Shown here one piece after another: positions 47,655-56,530 of a stretch of DNA of 64,000 bases; within the stretch, counting starts at the first letter, position 1; each line of letters starts with the position of its first letter. Both the position numbers and the translations under genes were made by a program. Origin of the DNA: Ruegeria faecimaris (GTDB lineage: Bacteria > Pseudomonadota > Alphaproteobacteria > Rhodobacterales > Rhodobacteraceae); contig NZ_FXTE01000001.1 in the NCBI RefSeq assembly GCF_900182615.1, positions 806,001-870,000 of the forward strand, given 5' to 3'. A model generated the notes under the pieces. It did not search any database and was not told where the DNA came from. It saw only the letters and a list, made by a program, of their open reading frames with translations.

Positions 47655-47680
47655 TCCGGGTACCGCGCTGGGTACCCGGA
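47655..47680 (-). terminator. Intercistronic hairpin between dctP and dctQ
   Basis: Perfect 10-bp stem TCCGGGTACC/GGTACCCGGA with a 6-base loop, lying between the binding-protein and permease genes. It has no T run. It probably protects the upstream dctP message or partly ends transcription, raising binding protein over permease. Confidence 0.65.
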
Positions 47681-47688
47681 ACGCGTGA

Positions 47689-48705
47689 TCAGTTCCCGCC
47701 ACGCTGTTGTTTCAGCGTCAGTTGAACAAGATCATATAGATCCTGCGCAGGCAGACCCTGCGCGGACATGTCAGCGATCCACTGCTCGCGGATCGGATCA
47801 GCAGCCTTGGTGCGGAATTCCTCCAGCACGGCCTCGTCGATCTGAACTTTCTGCACGCCTTTTTCTGTCAACACACCATCCCACTGCTCCAGCAGACCGC
47901 CGTAATTGGCGAGATAATGGGCAATGGCTTCGTCGACAGAACTGTTAAGCGCTTCGCGATGTTCCGCAGGCAGTGCTTCGTAGGCGTCGACATTGACCAC
48001 AACCGGACAGTTTACAGTGCCGGGGTTCAGGTTGGCCGTCCACCAGTCGGCTTCGTTGATAGTGCCGAAAGACAAATGTGCGTGCTGAGCAAAGGCCACT
48101 GTATCAACTACACCGGATTCCATCGCATTAAACGCCTCGGTCGCGGGCACCGATGTTGGAACACCGCCAACGGCCTCAAACGCCTTACCCAGCCCGCCGG
48201 TCGCACGTACACGCATGCCGTCAAAATCGGCAAGCGTTGAGCGCGGATCACCGGTTCCAACGATATTATACTGGGGCATTGGCGACGTCATGATGATCCG
48301 GGCATTCCACTGAGCCATCTCATCCTTAACGGCGGGATGATCATATACAGCGTGGCTGACGGCCACCTCTTCTTCCAAATTGTTCACACCCAGGAACGGC
48401 AGTTCAAGTACAGTGATCGCCCGATTTTTGTCGCGGTGATAGCCTGCGCAGAACTGCGCCATCTCGAATGCACCGATCTCAATCCCGTCCAGATTCTCTT
48501 TCGGCTTTGACAGCCCGCCATAGCTGACATTGATCGTGAATTCGCCACCGGTTTTTTCGCTGACCAGTTCAGCCAGTTTCTCGACATGTTCGGTAAAGGC
48601 CCGGCGTTTGCCCCAGACCGAAGCATTCCATTCTGTTGCTGCAGCTTCGGTAACGAATGCAACAGTCAGGGCGGCGACGGCGGCACCGCTCAACATTTTA
48701 GTCAT
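47689..48705 (-). CDS. dctP: TRAP transporter substrate-binding protein (DctP type)
   Basis: A 338-residue periplasmic protein from ATG 48705, preceded by GGGAGAAA. The signal peptide ends AAAT. TRAP-family features include the Arg in GMRVRATGGLGKAFEAVGG and the segment VPATEAFNAMESGVVDTVA. The motif mix does not fix the ligand; a carboxylate is likely. First gene of a dctP-dctQ-dctM operon. Confidence 0.93.
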   Translation of the reverse strand: MTKMLSGAAVAALTVAFVTEAAATEWNASVWGKRRAFTEHVEKLAELVSEKTGGEFTINVSYGGLSKPKENLDGIEIGAFEMAQFCAGYHRDKNRAITVLELPFLGVNNLEEEVAVSHAVYDHPAVKDEMAQWNARIIMTSPMPQYNIVGTGDPRSTLADFDGMRVRATGGLGKAFEAVGGVPTSVPATEAFNAMESGVVDTVAFAQHAHLSFGTINEADWWTANLNPGTVNCPVVVNVDAYEALPAEHREALNSSVDEAIAHYLANYGGLLEQWDGVLTEKGVQKVQIDEAVLEEFRTKAADPIREQWIADMSAQGLPAQDLYDLVQLTLKQQRGGN

Positions 48706-49133
48706 AGTGATTTCTCCCATTGATGCGCCCCCTTTTTTGGGTCGCTTGAGCGTAAAGCTAGCGCCAACATCGATATGTGCCAACCCCTGCCAGACCACCC
48801 ACCAAAATCTGCAAACCGCCCGCCAGCGCTAACAATCATAAGGTGAATATGAAATGTGTAAATTTCACGGGCAAGCACTTTGAAAACAGTGAAAATGTGA
48901 TTAACATCTATATTATTGTTTTAAATATATTTTTTTGATACCTAACGATTTCCTTTACAATTCCCTCAAAGAGATTGAAATTTATTAACAAATAAACCCT
49001 GCTATTTCTGTAATTTATTTCTTTGTTTTCTGATCTCCGTATTATCCTGCATCGGGAGGAAACAGGTCGACATTGCCTGTTCAGCGGGCAAGATTGTCCC
49101 AGTGAATTTAAGTCCAGAGGGAGGAACCTCAGA
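48706..49133. other. Divergent intergenic region with AT-rich core, dctP/acs
   Basis: 428 bases without a gene. From 48840 to 49020 the sequence is strongly AT-rich, unlike the rest of the window. It must hold the acs promoter and the dctP promoter. GAAAT (48851-48855) and ATTTC (48862-48866) form a weak inverted repeat. I cannot name a regulator. Confidence 0.5.
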
Positions 49134-51098
49134 ATGACAACCGCTGCTCAGGCAGATGCCAAAGTTTATCCGCCATCCGCAGAAATTTCAGCGCGTGCGC
49201 ATGTCGATGCCAAGAAATACGGCGAAATGTACACGGCTTCTATAAACGACCCCGTTGCATTCTGGGGCGAACAGGGCAAACGCGTTGACTGGATCAAACC
49301 CTATACCCAAGTGAAAGACGTCAGCTATGATTTGGGCTCGGTCGGGATCAACTGGTATGCGGATGGCACTCTGAACGTTTCAGCCAACTGCCTGGATCGT
49401 CATCTGAATACACGCGGCGATCAGACTGCGATCATCTGGGAACCTGATGACCCGAATGAACCCGCCCAACACATCACCTATGCCGAACTGCACCGCCGCA
49501 CCTGCCGGATGGCGAATATCCTGGTTTCCATGGGCGTGCGCAAAGGCGACCGTGTAGTCATTTATCTTCCGATGATCCCCGAGGCTGCATATGCCATGCT
49601 GGCGTGCGCACGTATCGGCGCAATCCACTCGATTGTTTTTGCAGGGTTTTCCCCTGATGCCCTGGCTGCACGCGTCAACGGATGCGACGCCAAGGTTCTG
49701 ATTACAGCTGATGAGGCCCCTCGCGGCGGCCGTAAGACACCGTTGAAGTCAAACGCAGACGCGGCCCTGCTGCACTGCAAGGACACGGTGAAATGCTTGG
49801 TTGTCAAGCGTACCAACGGCCAGACCACATGGATCGACGGGCGCGACTACGACTATAACGAAATGGCGCTCGAGGCGGATGACTATTGCGCGCCTGCGGA
49901 AATGGACGCCGAAGACCCTCTGTTCATTCTGTATACCTCCGGGTCGACCGGTCAGCCGAAAGGTGTGGTGCATACCACCGGCGGATATCTGGTCTATGCG
50001 GCAATGACGCATGAGATCACCTTCGATTACCATGAAGGCGACGTCTATTGGTGTACCGCCGATGTCGGTTGGGTGACCGGCCACAGCTATATCGTCTATG
50101 GCCCGCTGGCCAATGGCGCGACCACGCTGATGTTCGAAGGTGTTCCGACCTATCCGGATGCATCCCGCTTTTGGCAGGTCTGTGAAAAGCACAAGGTCAA
50201 TCAATTCTACACGGCCCCTACCGCTTTGCGCGCCCTGATGGGGCAAGGCAATGAATGGGTCGAGAAATGCGATCTGAGCGATCTGCGCACGCTGGGCACT
50301 GTGGGTGAGCCGATCAACCCGGAAGCGTGGAACTGGTACAATGACGTTGTCGGCGGTGGGCGCTGCCCGATCGTGGACACCTGGTGGCAAACCGAAACCG
50401 GTGGTCACCTGATGACCCCCCTGCCCGGCGCCCACGCAATGAAGCCCGGCTCGGCTATGAAGCCTTTCTTTGGTATTCAGCCCGTTGTTCTTGACCCGCA
50501 GTCGGGGGTCGAGATCGACGGCAACGGAGTCGAAGGCGTGCTGTGCATCAAGGACAGCTGGCCGGGTCAGATGCGTACGGTCTGGGGCGATCATGAACGG
50601 TTCGAGAAGACTTATTTCTCGGACTACAAAGGCTACTACTTCACCGGTGACGGCTGCCGCCGGGACGAGGATGGCGATTACTGGATCACCGGACGTGTGG
50701 ACGATGTGATCAACGTCTCGGGGCACCGCATGGGTACGGCCGAGGTCGAAAGCGCTCTGGTGGCACATGCTGCCGTGGCCGAGGCTGCGGTTGTGGGCTA
50801 TCCCCATGATATCAAGGGGCAAGGCATCTATTGCTATGTCACCTTGATGAATGATCGCGAACCCTCGGACGAGCTTGTGAAAGAGCTGCGCACCTGGGTT
50901 CGGACCGAGATCGGACCGATTGCCAGCCCGGATGTGATCCAATGGGCTCCTGGCCTGCCAAAAACCCGCTCGGGCAAGATCATGCGCCGTATCCTGCGTA
51001 AGATCGCCGAGAATGATTTTGGATCGCTCGGTGACACATCGACCCTGGCTGATCCGTCCGTGGTCGACAACTTGATCGAAAACCGCGCAAGCAAGTGA
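49134..51098 (+). CDS. acs: Acetyl-CoA synthetase
   Basis: A 654-residue AMP-forming ligase (acetate + ATP + CoA to acetyl-CoA + AMP + PPi). Motifs: [28 protein letters not shown] and the C-terminal lysine loop [16 protein letters not shown], where the Lys is the usual target of acetylation control. ATG 49134 follows GAGGGAGGAA; the longer reading from 49023 is not supported. It opens a cluster that continues with adk and a symporter. Confidence 0.96.
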   Translation: MTTAAQADAKVYPPSAEISARAHVDAKKYGEMYTASINDPVAFWGEQGKRVDWIKPYTQVKDVSYDLGSVGINWYADGTLNVSANCLDRHLNTRGDQTAIIWEPDDPNEPAQHITYAELHRRTCRMANILVSMGVRKGDRVVIYLPMIPEAAYAMLACARIGAIHSIVFAGFSPDALAARVNGCDAKVLITADEAPRGGRKTPLKSNADAALLHCKDTVKCLVVKRTNGQTTWIDGRDYDYNEMALEADDYCAPAEMDAEDPLFILYTSGSTGQPKGVVHTTGGYLVYAAMTHEITFDYHEGDVYWCTADVGWVTGHSYIVYGPLANGATTLMFEGVPTYPDASRFWQVCEKHKVNQFYTAPTALRALMGQGNEWVEKCDLSDLRTLGTVGEPINPEAWNWYNDVVGGGRCPIVDTWWQTETGGHLMTPLPGAHAMKPGSAMKPFFGIQPVVLDPQSGVEIDGNGVEGVLCIKDSWPGQMRTVWGDHERFEKTYFSDYKGYYFTGDGCRRDEDGDYWITGRVDDVINVSGHRMGTAEVESALVAHAAVAEAAVVGYPHDIKGQGIYCYVTLMNDREPSDELVKELRTWVRTEIGPIASPDVIQWAPGLPKTRSGKIMRRILRKIAENDFGSLGDTSTLADPSVVDNLIENRASK

Positions 51099-51105
51099 GG
51101 ATGTG

Positions 51106-51789
51106 ATGGACGCTGCCACGATCACTACACCCACCGTACTGATCCTTCTCGGCCCCCCGGGCGCCGGGAAGGGTACACAGGCCCGTATGCTCGAAGACAA
51201 ATTCGGGCTTGTCCAACTCAGCACGGGTGACCTGTTACGGGCGGCAGTTGCCGCGGGAACCGAAGCCGGAAAAGCCGCCAAAGCTGTCATGGAGGCGGGT
51301 GACCTGGTCAGTGACGATATCGTAATTGCAATCCTGCGGGATCGTCTTGCCGAACCGGACTGCGCCAAGGGCGTCATTCTGGACGGCTTCCCCCGCACCA
51401 CGGTTCAGGCACAGGCGCTGGACGCGCTGCTGTCAGAGACCGGTCAGCAGATCAACGCAGCCATCAGTCTTGAGGTTGAAGACGCTGAAATGGTGATCCG
51501 TATTTCCGGCCGTTACACATGTGCCGGATGTGGCGAAGGGTTCCATGATCGGTTCAAAACGCCCGCAGTCGAAGGCAAATGCGACAAATGCGGCAAGACC
51601 GAGTTCAAGCGCCGCGCAGATGACAATGCTGAAACCGTCGCCTCACGGCTGGCTGCCTATCATGCGCAGACCGCGCCGCTGATCACTTATTACCAAGACC
51701 ATGGCGTTCTGAAAGGTCTGAACGCCATGGGCAATATCGAAGACATCGCCGGCAATCTGGAACGGATCGTCAGCGACACAATGAACTAG
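51106..51789 (+). CDS. adk: Adenylate kinase with zinc-type LID
   Basis: A 227-residue AMP kinase. P-loop GPPGAGKGTQ is near the start and the AMP-binding GFPRTTVQAQAL follows. The LID has CAGCGEGFHDRF and CDKCGKTEF, four cysteines fit for zinc. Placement 7 bases after acs suggests it recycles the AMP made by acetyl-CoA synthetase to ADP. Alphaproteobacteria often also carry adk in the ribosomal operon, so this may be a second, dedicated copy. Confidence 0.92.
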   Translation: MDAATITTPTVLILLGPPGAGKGTQARMLEDKFGLVQLSTGDLLRAAVAAGTEAGKAAKAVMEAGDLVSDDIVIAILRDRLAEPDCAKGVILDGFPRTTVQAQALDALLSETGQQINAAISLEVEDAEMVIRISGRYTCAGCGEGFHDRFKTPAVEGKCDKCGKTEFKRRADDNAETVASRLAAYHAQTAPLITYYQDHGVLKGLNAMGNIEDIAGNLERIVSDTMN

Positions 51790-51973
51790 GGGAATATGGC
51801 CCGCCCTCAATAAGGGCCGAATTCCTAAAGGAAAACTTCAAAGGACCCGCTCCGGCGGACCAGAGAAGTCTTGCCTGATGCCACCTGGCATCAAGCATAT
51901 CGAAAAGTGGCCCCGCGCGCTGGAGGGTTAGGACAACGGGCCGCTCAAAGAGGAAGCGAAGGAGGAACCCGCG
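51790..51973 (+). other. Leader region between adk and the DUF4212 gene
   Basis: A 184-base gap with a small hairpin (GATGCC 51877-51882, ACCT loop, GGCATC 51887-51892). The sequence AAGGAGGAA ahead of the next start is a strong ribosome site. No gene is seen; it may hold a second promoter for the symporter genes. Confidence 0.4.
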
Positions 51974-52258
51974 ATGGCGGATCAATCAACACACTCCGCG
52001 CAGACTGCCGAAGCCGATAAGGGCTATTGGCAGGCCAACCTGCGTCTTATCTACATCAGCCTGGTGATCTGGGCGCTGGTGTCGTTTGGATTCGGCATTT
52101 TGCTGCGTCCACTTCTGTCCGGCATTTCCGTCGGCGGAACCGATCTCGGCTTTTGGTTCGCGCAACAGGGATCCATCTTGGTCTTTCTGCTGCTGATCTT
52201 CAACTACGCCTGGCGGATGAACAAGCTAGACGCTGAATACGGCGTTGAGGAGGAGTAA
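51974..52258 (+). CDS. DUF4212 small subunit-like membrane protein
   Basis: A 94-residue protein with two helices (about 27-50 and 60-82), the DUF4212 family. These are found directly before a particular group of sodium:solute symporters (VC_2705-like) and are thought to be their partner subunit. The TAA is 6 bases from the symporter start. Confidence 0.9.
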   Translation: MADQSTHSAQTAEADKGYWQANLRLIYISLVIWALVSFGFGILLRPLLSGISVGGTDLGFWFAQQGSILVFLLLIFNYAWRMNKLDAEYGVEEE

Positions 52259-52264
52259 GGCCCT

Positions 52265-54049
52265 ATGGACCAGTTTACCATCAACCTGCTGTTTGTGGGC
52301 GCGTCCTTTGCGCTTTACATCGGCATCGCGATCTGGGCCCGTGCTGGGTCCACATCAGAATTCTACGCCGCCGGTCGCGGCGTTCACCCGGTCACCAACG
52401 GTATGGCGACAGCGGCAGACTGGATGTCTGCGGCCTCGTTCATCTCGATGGCGGGCCTCATCGCCTTTACCGGTTATGACAACTCGTCCTTCCTGATGGG
52501 TTGGACCGGTGGTTATGTGCTGCTGGCGCTGCTTCTTGCCCCTTACCTGCGTAAGTTCGGCAAGTTCACCGTGTCAGAGTTCATCGGCGACCGCTTTTAC
52601 AGCCAGACCGCGCGTATCGTGGCGGTGATCTGTCTGATCGTAGCGTCTGTGACCTACGTGATCGGCCAGATGACCGGCGTTGGCGTAGCTTTTGGCCGCT
52701 TCCTTGAAGTGTCAAACACCACCGGGTTGTTAATTGGTGCAGCCGTTGTTTTCGCCTACGCGGTGTTTGGGGGGATGAAGGGCGTGACCTACACACAGGT
52801 CGCTCAGTACTGCGTGCTGATCACCGCCTACACAATCCCAGCCATCTTTATTTCCCTGCAACTGACTGGCAATCCGGTTCCGGCTCTGGGTCTGTTTGGT
52901 GATACCGCCAGCGGTGAACCGCTGCTGACCAAGCTGGATGCGATCGTGACCGAGTTGGGCTTTAACGAATACACCGCCCACCACTCGGACACGCTGAACA
53001 TGGTGCTGTTCACGCTGTCGCTGATGATCGGTACGGCCGGTCTGCCGCACGTAATCATGCGTTTCTTCACCGTGCCGAAAGTGGCTGATGCCCGCTGGTC
53101 TGCCGGTTGGGCGCTGGTGTTCATCGCACTGCTTTACCTGACCGCCCCTGCGGTTGGCGCAATGGCCCGTCTAAACATCAGTGACATGATGTGGCCAAAT
53201 GGCGGCATCGAAGGTGGCGCCGTATCCGTCGAAGATATCGACAACGACGCCCGTTATGACTGGATGGCTACATGGAAGAAAACCGGCCTGCTGGACTGGG
53301 AAGACAAGAACGGCGACGGCAAGATCCAGTACTATAACGACAAGAATGCCGACATGCAGGCGCTTGCGGAAGAGAAGGGCTGGGTCGGAAACGAGCTGAC
53401 CAAGTTCAACCGTGACATCCTGGTTCTGGCCAACCCCGAAATTGCCAACCTGCCGGGTTGGGTGATCGGTCTGGTCGCTGCCGGTGGTCTTGCGGCTGCT
53501 CTGTCGACCGCTGCGGGCCTGTTGCTGGCGATCTCGTCCGCTGTGTCACACGACCTGATCAAAGGCGCGATCAACCCGCAGATTTCGGAAAAATCCGAGC
53601 TTCTGTCGGCGCGGATCGCAATGGGCGTGGCCATTGTTGTGGCGACATATCTGGGCCTGAACCCTCCAGGTTTTGCAGCGCAGACCGTTGCCCTGGCGTT
53701 TGGTCTGGCAGCTGCCTCGATCTTCCCGGCGCTGATGATGGGGATCTTCTCGACCCGCATCAACAACACCGGTGCGGTTGCTGGTATGCTGGCTGGTCTG
53801 ACTGTGACCCTGGTCTACATCTTCCTGCACAAGGGCTGGTTGTTCATTCCGGATACCAACTCGTTCACGGATGCTGATCCTCTGTTGGGTACGATCAAGT
53901 CGACTTCGTTCGGCGCAATCGGTGCATTGGTCAACTTCACTGTCGCCTATGTGGTGGCTGGCATGACCAAAGAAACCCCGCAAGAGATCAAGGATCTGGT
54001 CGAAAGCGTCCGCATTCCCCGTGGCGCGGGTGCCGCTCAGGATCACTGA
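52265..54049 (+). CDS. Sodium:solute symporter, acetate/cation type (VC_2705-like)
   Basis: A 594-residue, about 13-helix SSS-family symporter. Together with acs upstream, acetate or another short monocarboxylate is the best guess for substrate. Residues 311-400 form a long soluble insert; within it DKNGDGKIQYYN (347-358) resembles an EF-hand calcium loop. The C-terminal helices contain GLAAALSTAAGLLLAISSAVSHDL, a typical SSS segment. It is paired with DUF4212 and ended by a strong terminator. Confidence 0.9.
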   Translation: MDQFTINLLFVGASFALYIGIAIWARAGSTSEFYAAGRGVHPVTNGMATAADWMSAASFISMAGLIAFTGYDNSSFLMGWTGGYVLLALLLAPYLRKFGKFTVSEFIGDRFYSQTARIVAVICLIVASVTYVIGQMTGVGVAFGRFLEVSNTTGLLIGAAVVFAYAVFGGMKGVTYTQVAQYCVLITAYTIPAIFISLQLTGNPVPALGLFGDTASGEPLLTKLDAIVTELGFNEYTAHHSDTLNMVLFTLSLMIGTAGLPHVIMRFFTVPKVADARWSAGWALVFIALLYLTAPAVGAMARLNISDMMWPNGGIEGGAVSVEDIDNDARYDWMATWKKTGLLDWEDKNGDGKIQYYNDKNADMQALAEEKGWVGNELTKFNRDILVLANPEIANLPGWVIGLVAAGGLAAALSTAAGLLLAISSAVSHDLIKGAINPQISEKSELLSARIAMGVAIVVATYLGLNPPGFAAQTVALAFGLAAASIFPALMMGIFSTRINNTGAVAGMLAGLTVTLVYIFLHKGWLFIPDTNSFTDADPLLGTIKSTSFGAIGALVNFTVAYVVAGMTKETPQEIKDLVESVRIPRGAGAAQDH

Positions 54050-54105
54050 GTAGAGATGCGGCCCCTGAGCACCTTGCCAAAGGCCGTTTCTTTCGACTGA
54101 CTACT

Positions 54106-54136
54106 CCCGCCCGGCATTCCACCGGGCGGGATTTTT
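54106..54136 (+). terminator. Rho-independent terminator after the symporter
   Basis: Perfect 9-bp stem CCCGCCCGG/CCGGGCGGG with a 7-base loop and a following ATTTTT. It separates the symporter transcript from the DUF294 gene, though some read-through may occur. Confidence 0.9.
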
Positions 54137-54160
54137 CGAATAGAAACCGAGGAGTATCCG

Positions 54161-55984
54161 ATGCCCCTGCCCCAAGCCGAGATCACGCGGTTTCTGAAAT
54201 CCGTTCACCCTTATGACGCCCTGCCCGCCGATGATTTGGCAACGCTGTCTGATCAGATCGAAGTTTGGGAGGTCGAAGAAGGATCCCCGGTGTATCAACT
54301 GGGCGCGCCCCTGCCCGGCGTATTCGTGATTTACGAAGGACAGGTTGAAATCACTGACAGGAACGGCGCGATTGTCTCTCATCTGGGGCTGCGCAATTCT
54401 TTCGGGGAACGCGGTTTGCTGAAAGACGGTAAAGCCGCGACCAAAGCGCAGGCGCACGCAAACTCGGTTTTTCTGGTGATCCCGCCCAACCTGATCCGAG
54501 ACCTCATTGATGAACATGAAATCGTCGCCAAATTCTTTGATCGGACCCGCACGGAACGCTCCAGCCCCCAAAGCCTTGCAACCAGCGCTATCGACGTTCT
54601 GATGGCACATAACCCCGCAACCTGCCCCCCTAATACCACCGTTCGCGAAGCGGCGCAGATGATGAGGGACAGACATATTTCCTCTCTCTGCATCACCGAG
54701 GGGGACATTCTTTTGGGGATCGCCACCTTACGAGATATCTCGGGCAAATACGTTGCCGATGGGATGTCTGTGGATACCCCTGTATCGGCAATAATGACGG
54801 CAAACCCGGTGACGCTGTCGCCGTCGGATATCGGATCGGATGTTCTTCACATCATGATGGAGCGCGGCATCGGCCATATTCCGGTATCCGAAGCTGGGCG
54901 TCTAGTCGGAATTGTCACGCAGACAGACCTGACCCACTATCAGGCGGTCAATTCCGCCGAGTTGGTGCGCCGGATAGCAAATGCGCAAACCGCGCAGCAG
55001 ATGGCAGAAGTGACCGAAGAGATTCCCCGGCTTCTGGTCCAGCTTGTCGCTGCCGGAAATCGACACGAGATCGTTACACGCCTGATTACCGATATCGCCG
55101 ACACAGCCACCAGACGTTTGCTGGCAATGGCGGAAAAACAGCTTGGACCACCACCTGTGCCTTACCTATGGCTGGCTTGCGGATCGCAGGGACGACAGGA
55201 ACAAACCGGGGTGTCGGATCAGGACAACTGCTTGATGCTGGATGACAAAGTAACCGATGACGACATGCCATATTTCCAGACACTGGCAAAAATCGTGTCG
55301 GACGGGCTGGATAAATGTGGGTACTTTTATTGCCCGGGCGACATGATGGCGACAAATCCACGCTGGTGCCAACCGGTAAGTGTCTGGCGTGATTATTTTC
55401 GCGGGTGGATCGCCAAACCAAACCCCGAGGCGCAGATGCTGGCCTCGGTCATGTTCGACCTGCGCCCCATTGGCGGCGCATTTCACCTGTTCGATGACCT
55501 GCAGGCCGAAACGCTGGCCGCGGCCCAAACGAATTCAATCTTTGTGGCGCATATGATCTCGAACTCGTTAAAGCACACGCCGCCGCTGGGCCTGTTACGC
55601 GGGTTTGCCACGGTACGCTCGGGTGAGCATCGCAACACGCTGGATCTAAAGCATAATGGCGTTGTGCCTGTGGTTGACCTGGCCCGGATATACAGCCTTC
55701 AGGGGCAACTGTCCCAGGCCAATACACGTGCCCGCCTGAAAGCAGCTGGGGCGGCAGGCGTCCTCAGCCCCTCAGGTACCCGCGACCTGCTGGACGCTTA
55801 CGATCTGATCGCCGAAACGCGGCTGGACCATCAGGCCCGTCTGGTGAAAGGCAACAAGAAGCCGGACAATTTCCTGCCCCCTTCCGATCTTTCGGACTTT
55901 GAGCGAAGTCATCTGCGAGATGCCTTTGTCGTGGTAAAAACAATGCAATCGGCGGTCGGCCACGGTAAAGGAATGCTGGGCTAA
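54161..55984 (+). CDS. cNMP-binding, CBS and DUF294 nucleotidyltransferase protein
   Basis: A 607-residue multidomain protein: a cyclic-nucleotide-binding fold (about 10-125), a CBS pair (about 140-260), then the DUF294 nucleotidyltransferase of GlnD type with GSQGRQE (341-347) and Asp353, Asp355 in VSDQDNC. A C-terminal helical domain (about 460-600) follows. The catalytic residues look intact. Such proteins sit beside acetate symporters in many bacteria, but their target is unknown. The sequence suggests nucleotide addition to a protein, controlled by cNMP and adenine nucleotides. Confidence 0.88.
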   Translation: MPLPQAEITRFLKSVHPYDALPADDLATLSDQIEVWEVEEGSPVYQLGAPLPGVFVIYEGQVEITDRNGAIVSHLGLRNSFGERGLLKDGKAATKAQAHANSVFLVIPPNLIRDLIDEHEIVAKFFDRTRTERSSPQSLATSAIDVLMAHNPATCPPNTTVREAAQMMRDRHISSLCITEGDILLGIATLRDISGKYVADGMSVDTPVSAIMTANPVTLSPSDIGSDVLHIMMERGIGHIPVSEAGRLVGIVTQTDLTHYQAVNSAELVRRIANAQTAQQMAEVTEEIPRLLVQLVAAGNRHEIVTRLITDIADTATRRLLAMAEKQLGPPPVPYLWLACGSQGRQEQTGVSDQDNCLMLDDKVTDDDMPYFQTLAKIVSDGLDKCGYFYCPGDMMATNPRWCQPVSVWRDYFRGWIAKPNPEAQMLASVMFDLRPIGGAFHLFDDLQAETLAAAQTNSIFVAHMISNSLKHTPPLGLLRGFATVRSGEHRNTLDLKHNGVVPVVDLARIYSLQGQLSQANTRARLKAAGAAGVLSPSGTRDLLDAYDLIAETRLDHQARLVKGNKKPDNFLPPSDLSDFERSHLRDAFVVVKTMQSAVGHGKGMLG

Positions 55985-56010
55985 ACCCTCAGGAACCTTG
56001 GAGAGTATTC

Positions 56011-56529
56011 ATGTTCTTAGAACTGATCGGCACGATATTTGCAGGCGTCGCCCTAGCCGGCATCGTGATGGTGATCAACAAACTGACAGGTGGACGCCTG
56101 CCTCGTTGGTCCGCACCAGTCGCGGCGGGCATTGGCATGATCGGGATGACGATCAACAGCGAGTATTCATGGTTTGACCGCACGCGCGATACGCTTCCAG
56201 ATGGTCTGATCATCATTCAAGAGGTCGAAAGCCGCGCTTTGTACCGTCCCTGGACCTATGCGATGCCCTTTGTTGATCGTTTTGCCGCAATCGACACCCT
56301 ATCTGTGCGCACCAATGACCAAGTGCCTGAGCAGCGCCTCGTTGAACTGTATTTCTTTGGTCGTTGGGCACCGGTTTCAAAATTGCCGGTCGCTGTGGAT
56401 TGCGACAAGAACCAACGCGCCAATCTGGCGGATGGGGCAGAGTTTGGTGACAACGGCCAGTTGCTGAACGCAGATTGGGTAACAGGCTCTACCAACGATC
56501 CGATCATCGAGGCCACTTGCGGAGTGTAA
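56011..56529 (+). CDS. Membrane protein of unknown function
   Basis: A 172-residue protein with two hydrophobic segments near the start (about 3-23 and 34-52) and a soluble part of about 115 residues with two cysteines (near 131 and 170). No family is recognised. It is 26 bases after the DUF294 gene and directly before an exonuclease gene (1-base gap), so it belongs to the same unit. Confidence 0.75.
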   Translation: MFLELIGTIFAGVALAGIVMVINKLTGGRLPRWSAPVAAGIGMIGMTINSEYSWFDRTRDTLPDGLIIIQEVESRALYRPWTYAMPFVDRFAAIDTLSVRTNDQVPEQRLVELYFFGRWAPVSKLPVAVDCDKNQRANLADGAEFGDNGQLLNADWVTGSTNDPIIEATCGV

Positions 56530-56530
56530 C

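Noticed and set aside
49749-51401. 550-codon open frame on the minus strand across acs and adk
   Set aside because: Runs against two well-supported genes with catalytic motifs; it is a GC-rich antisense shadow.
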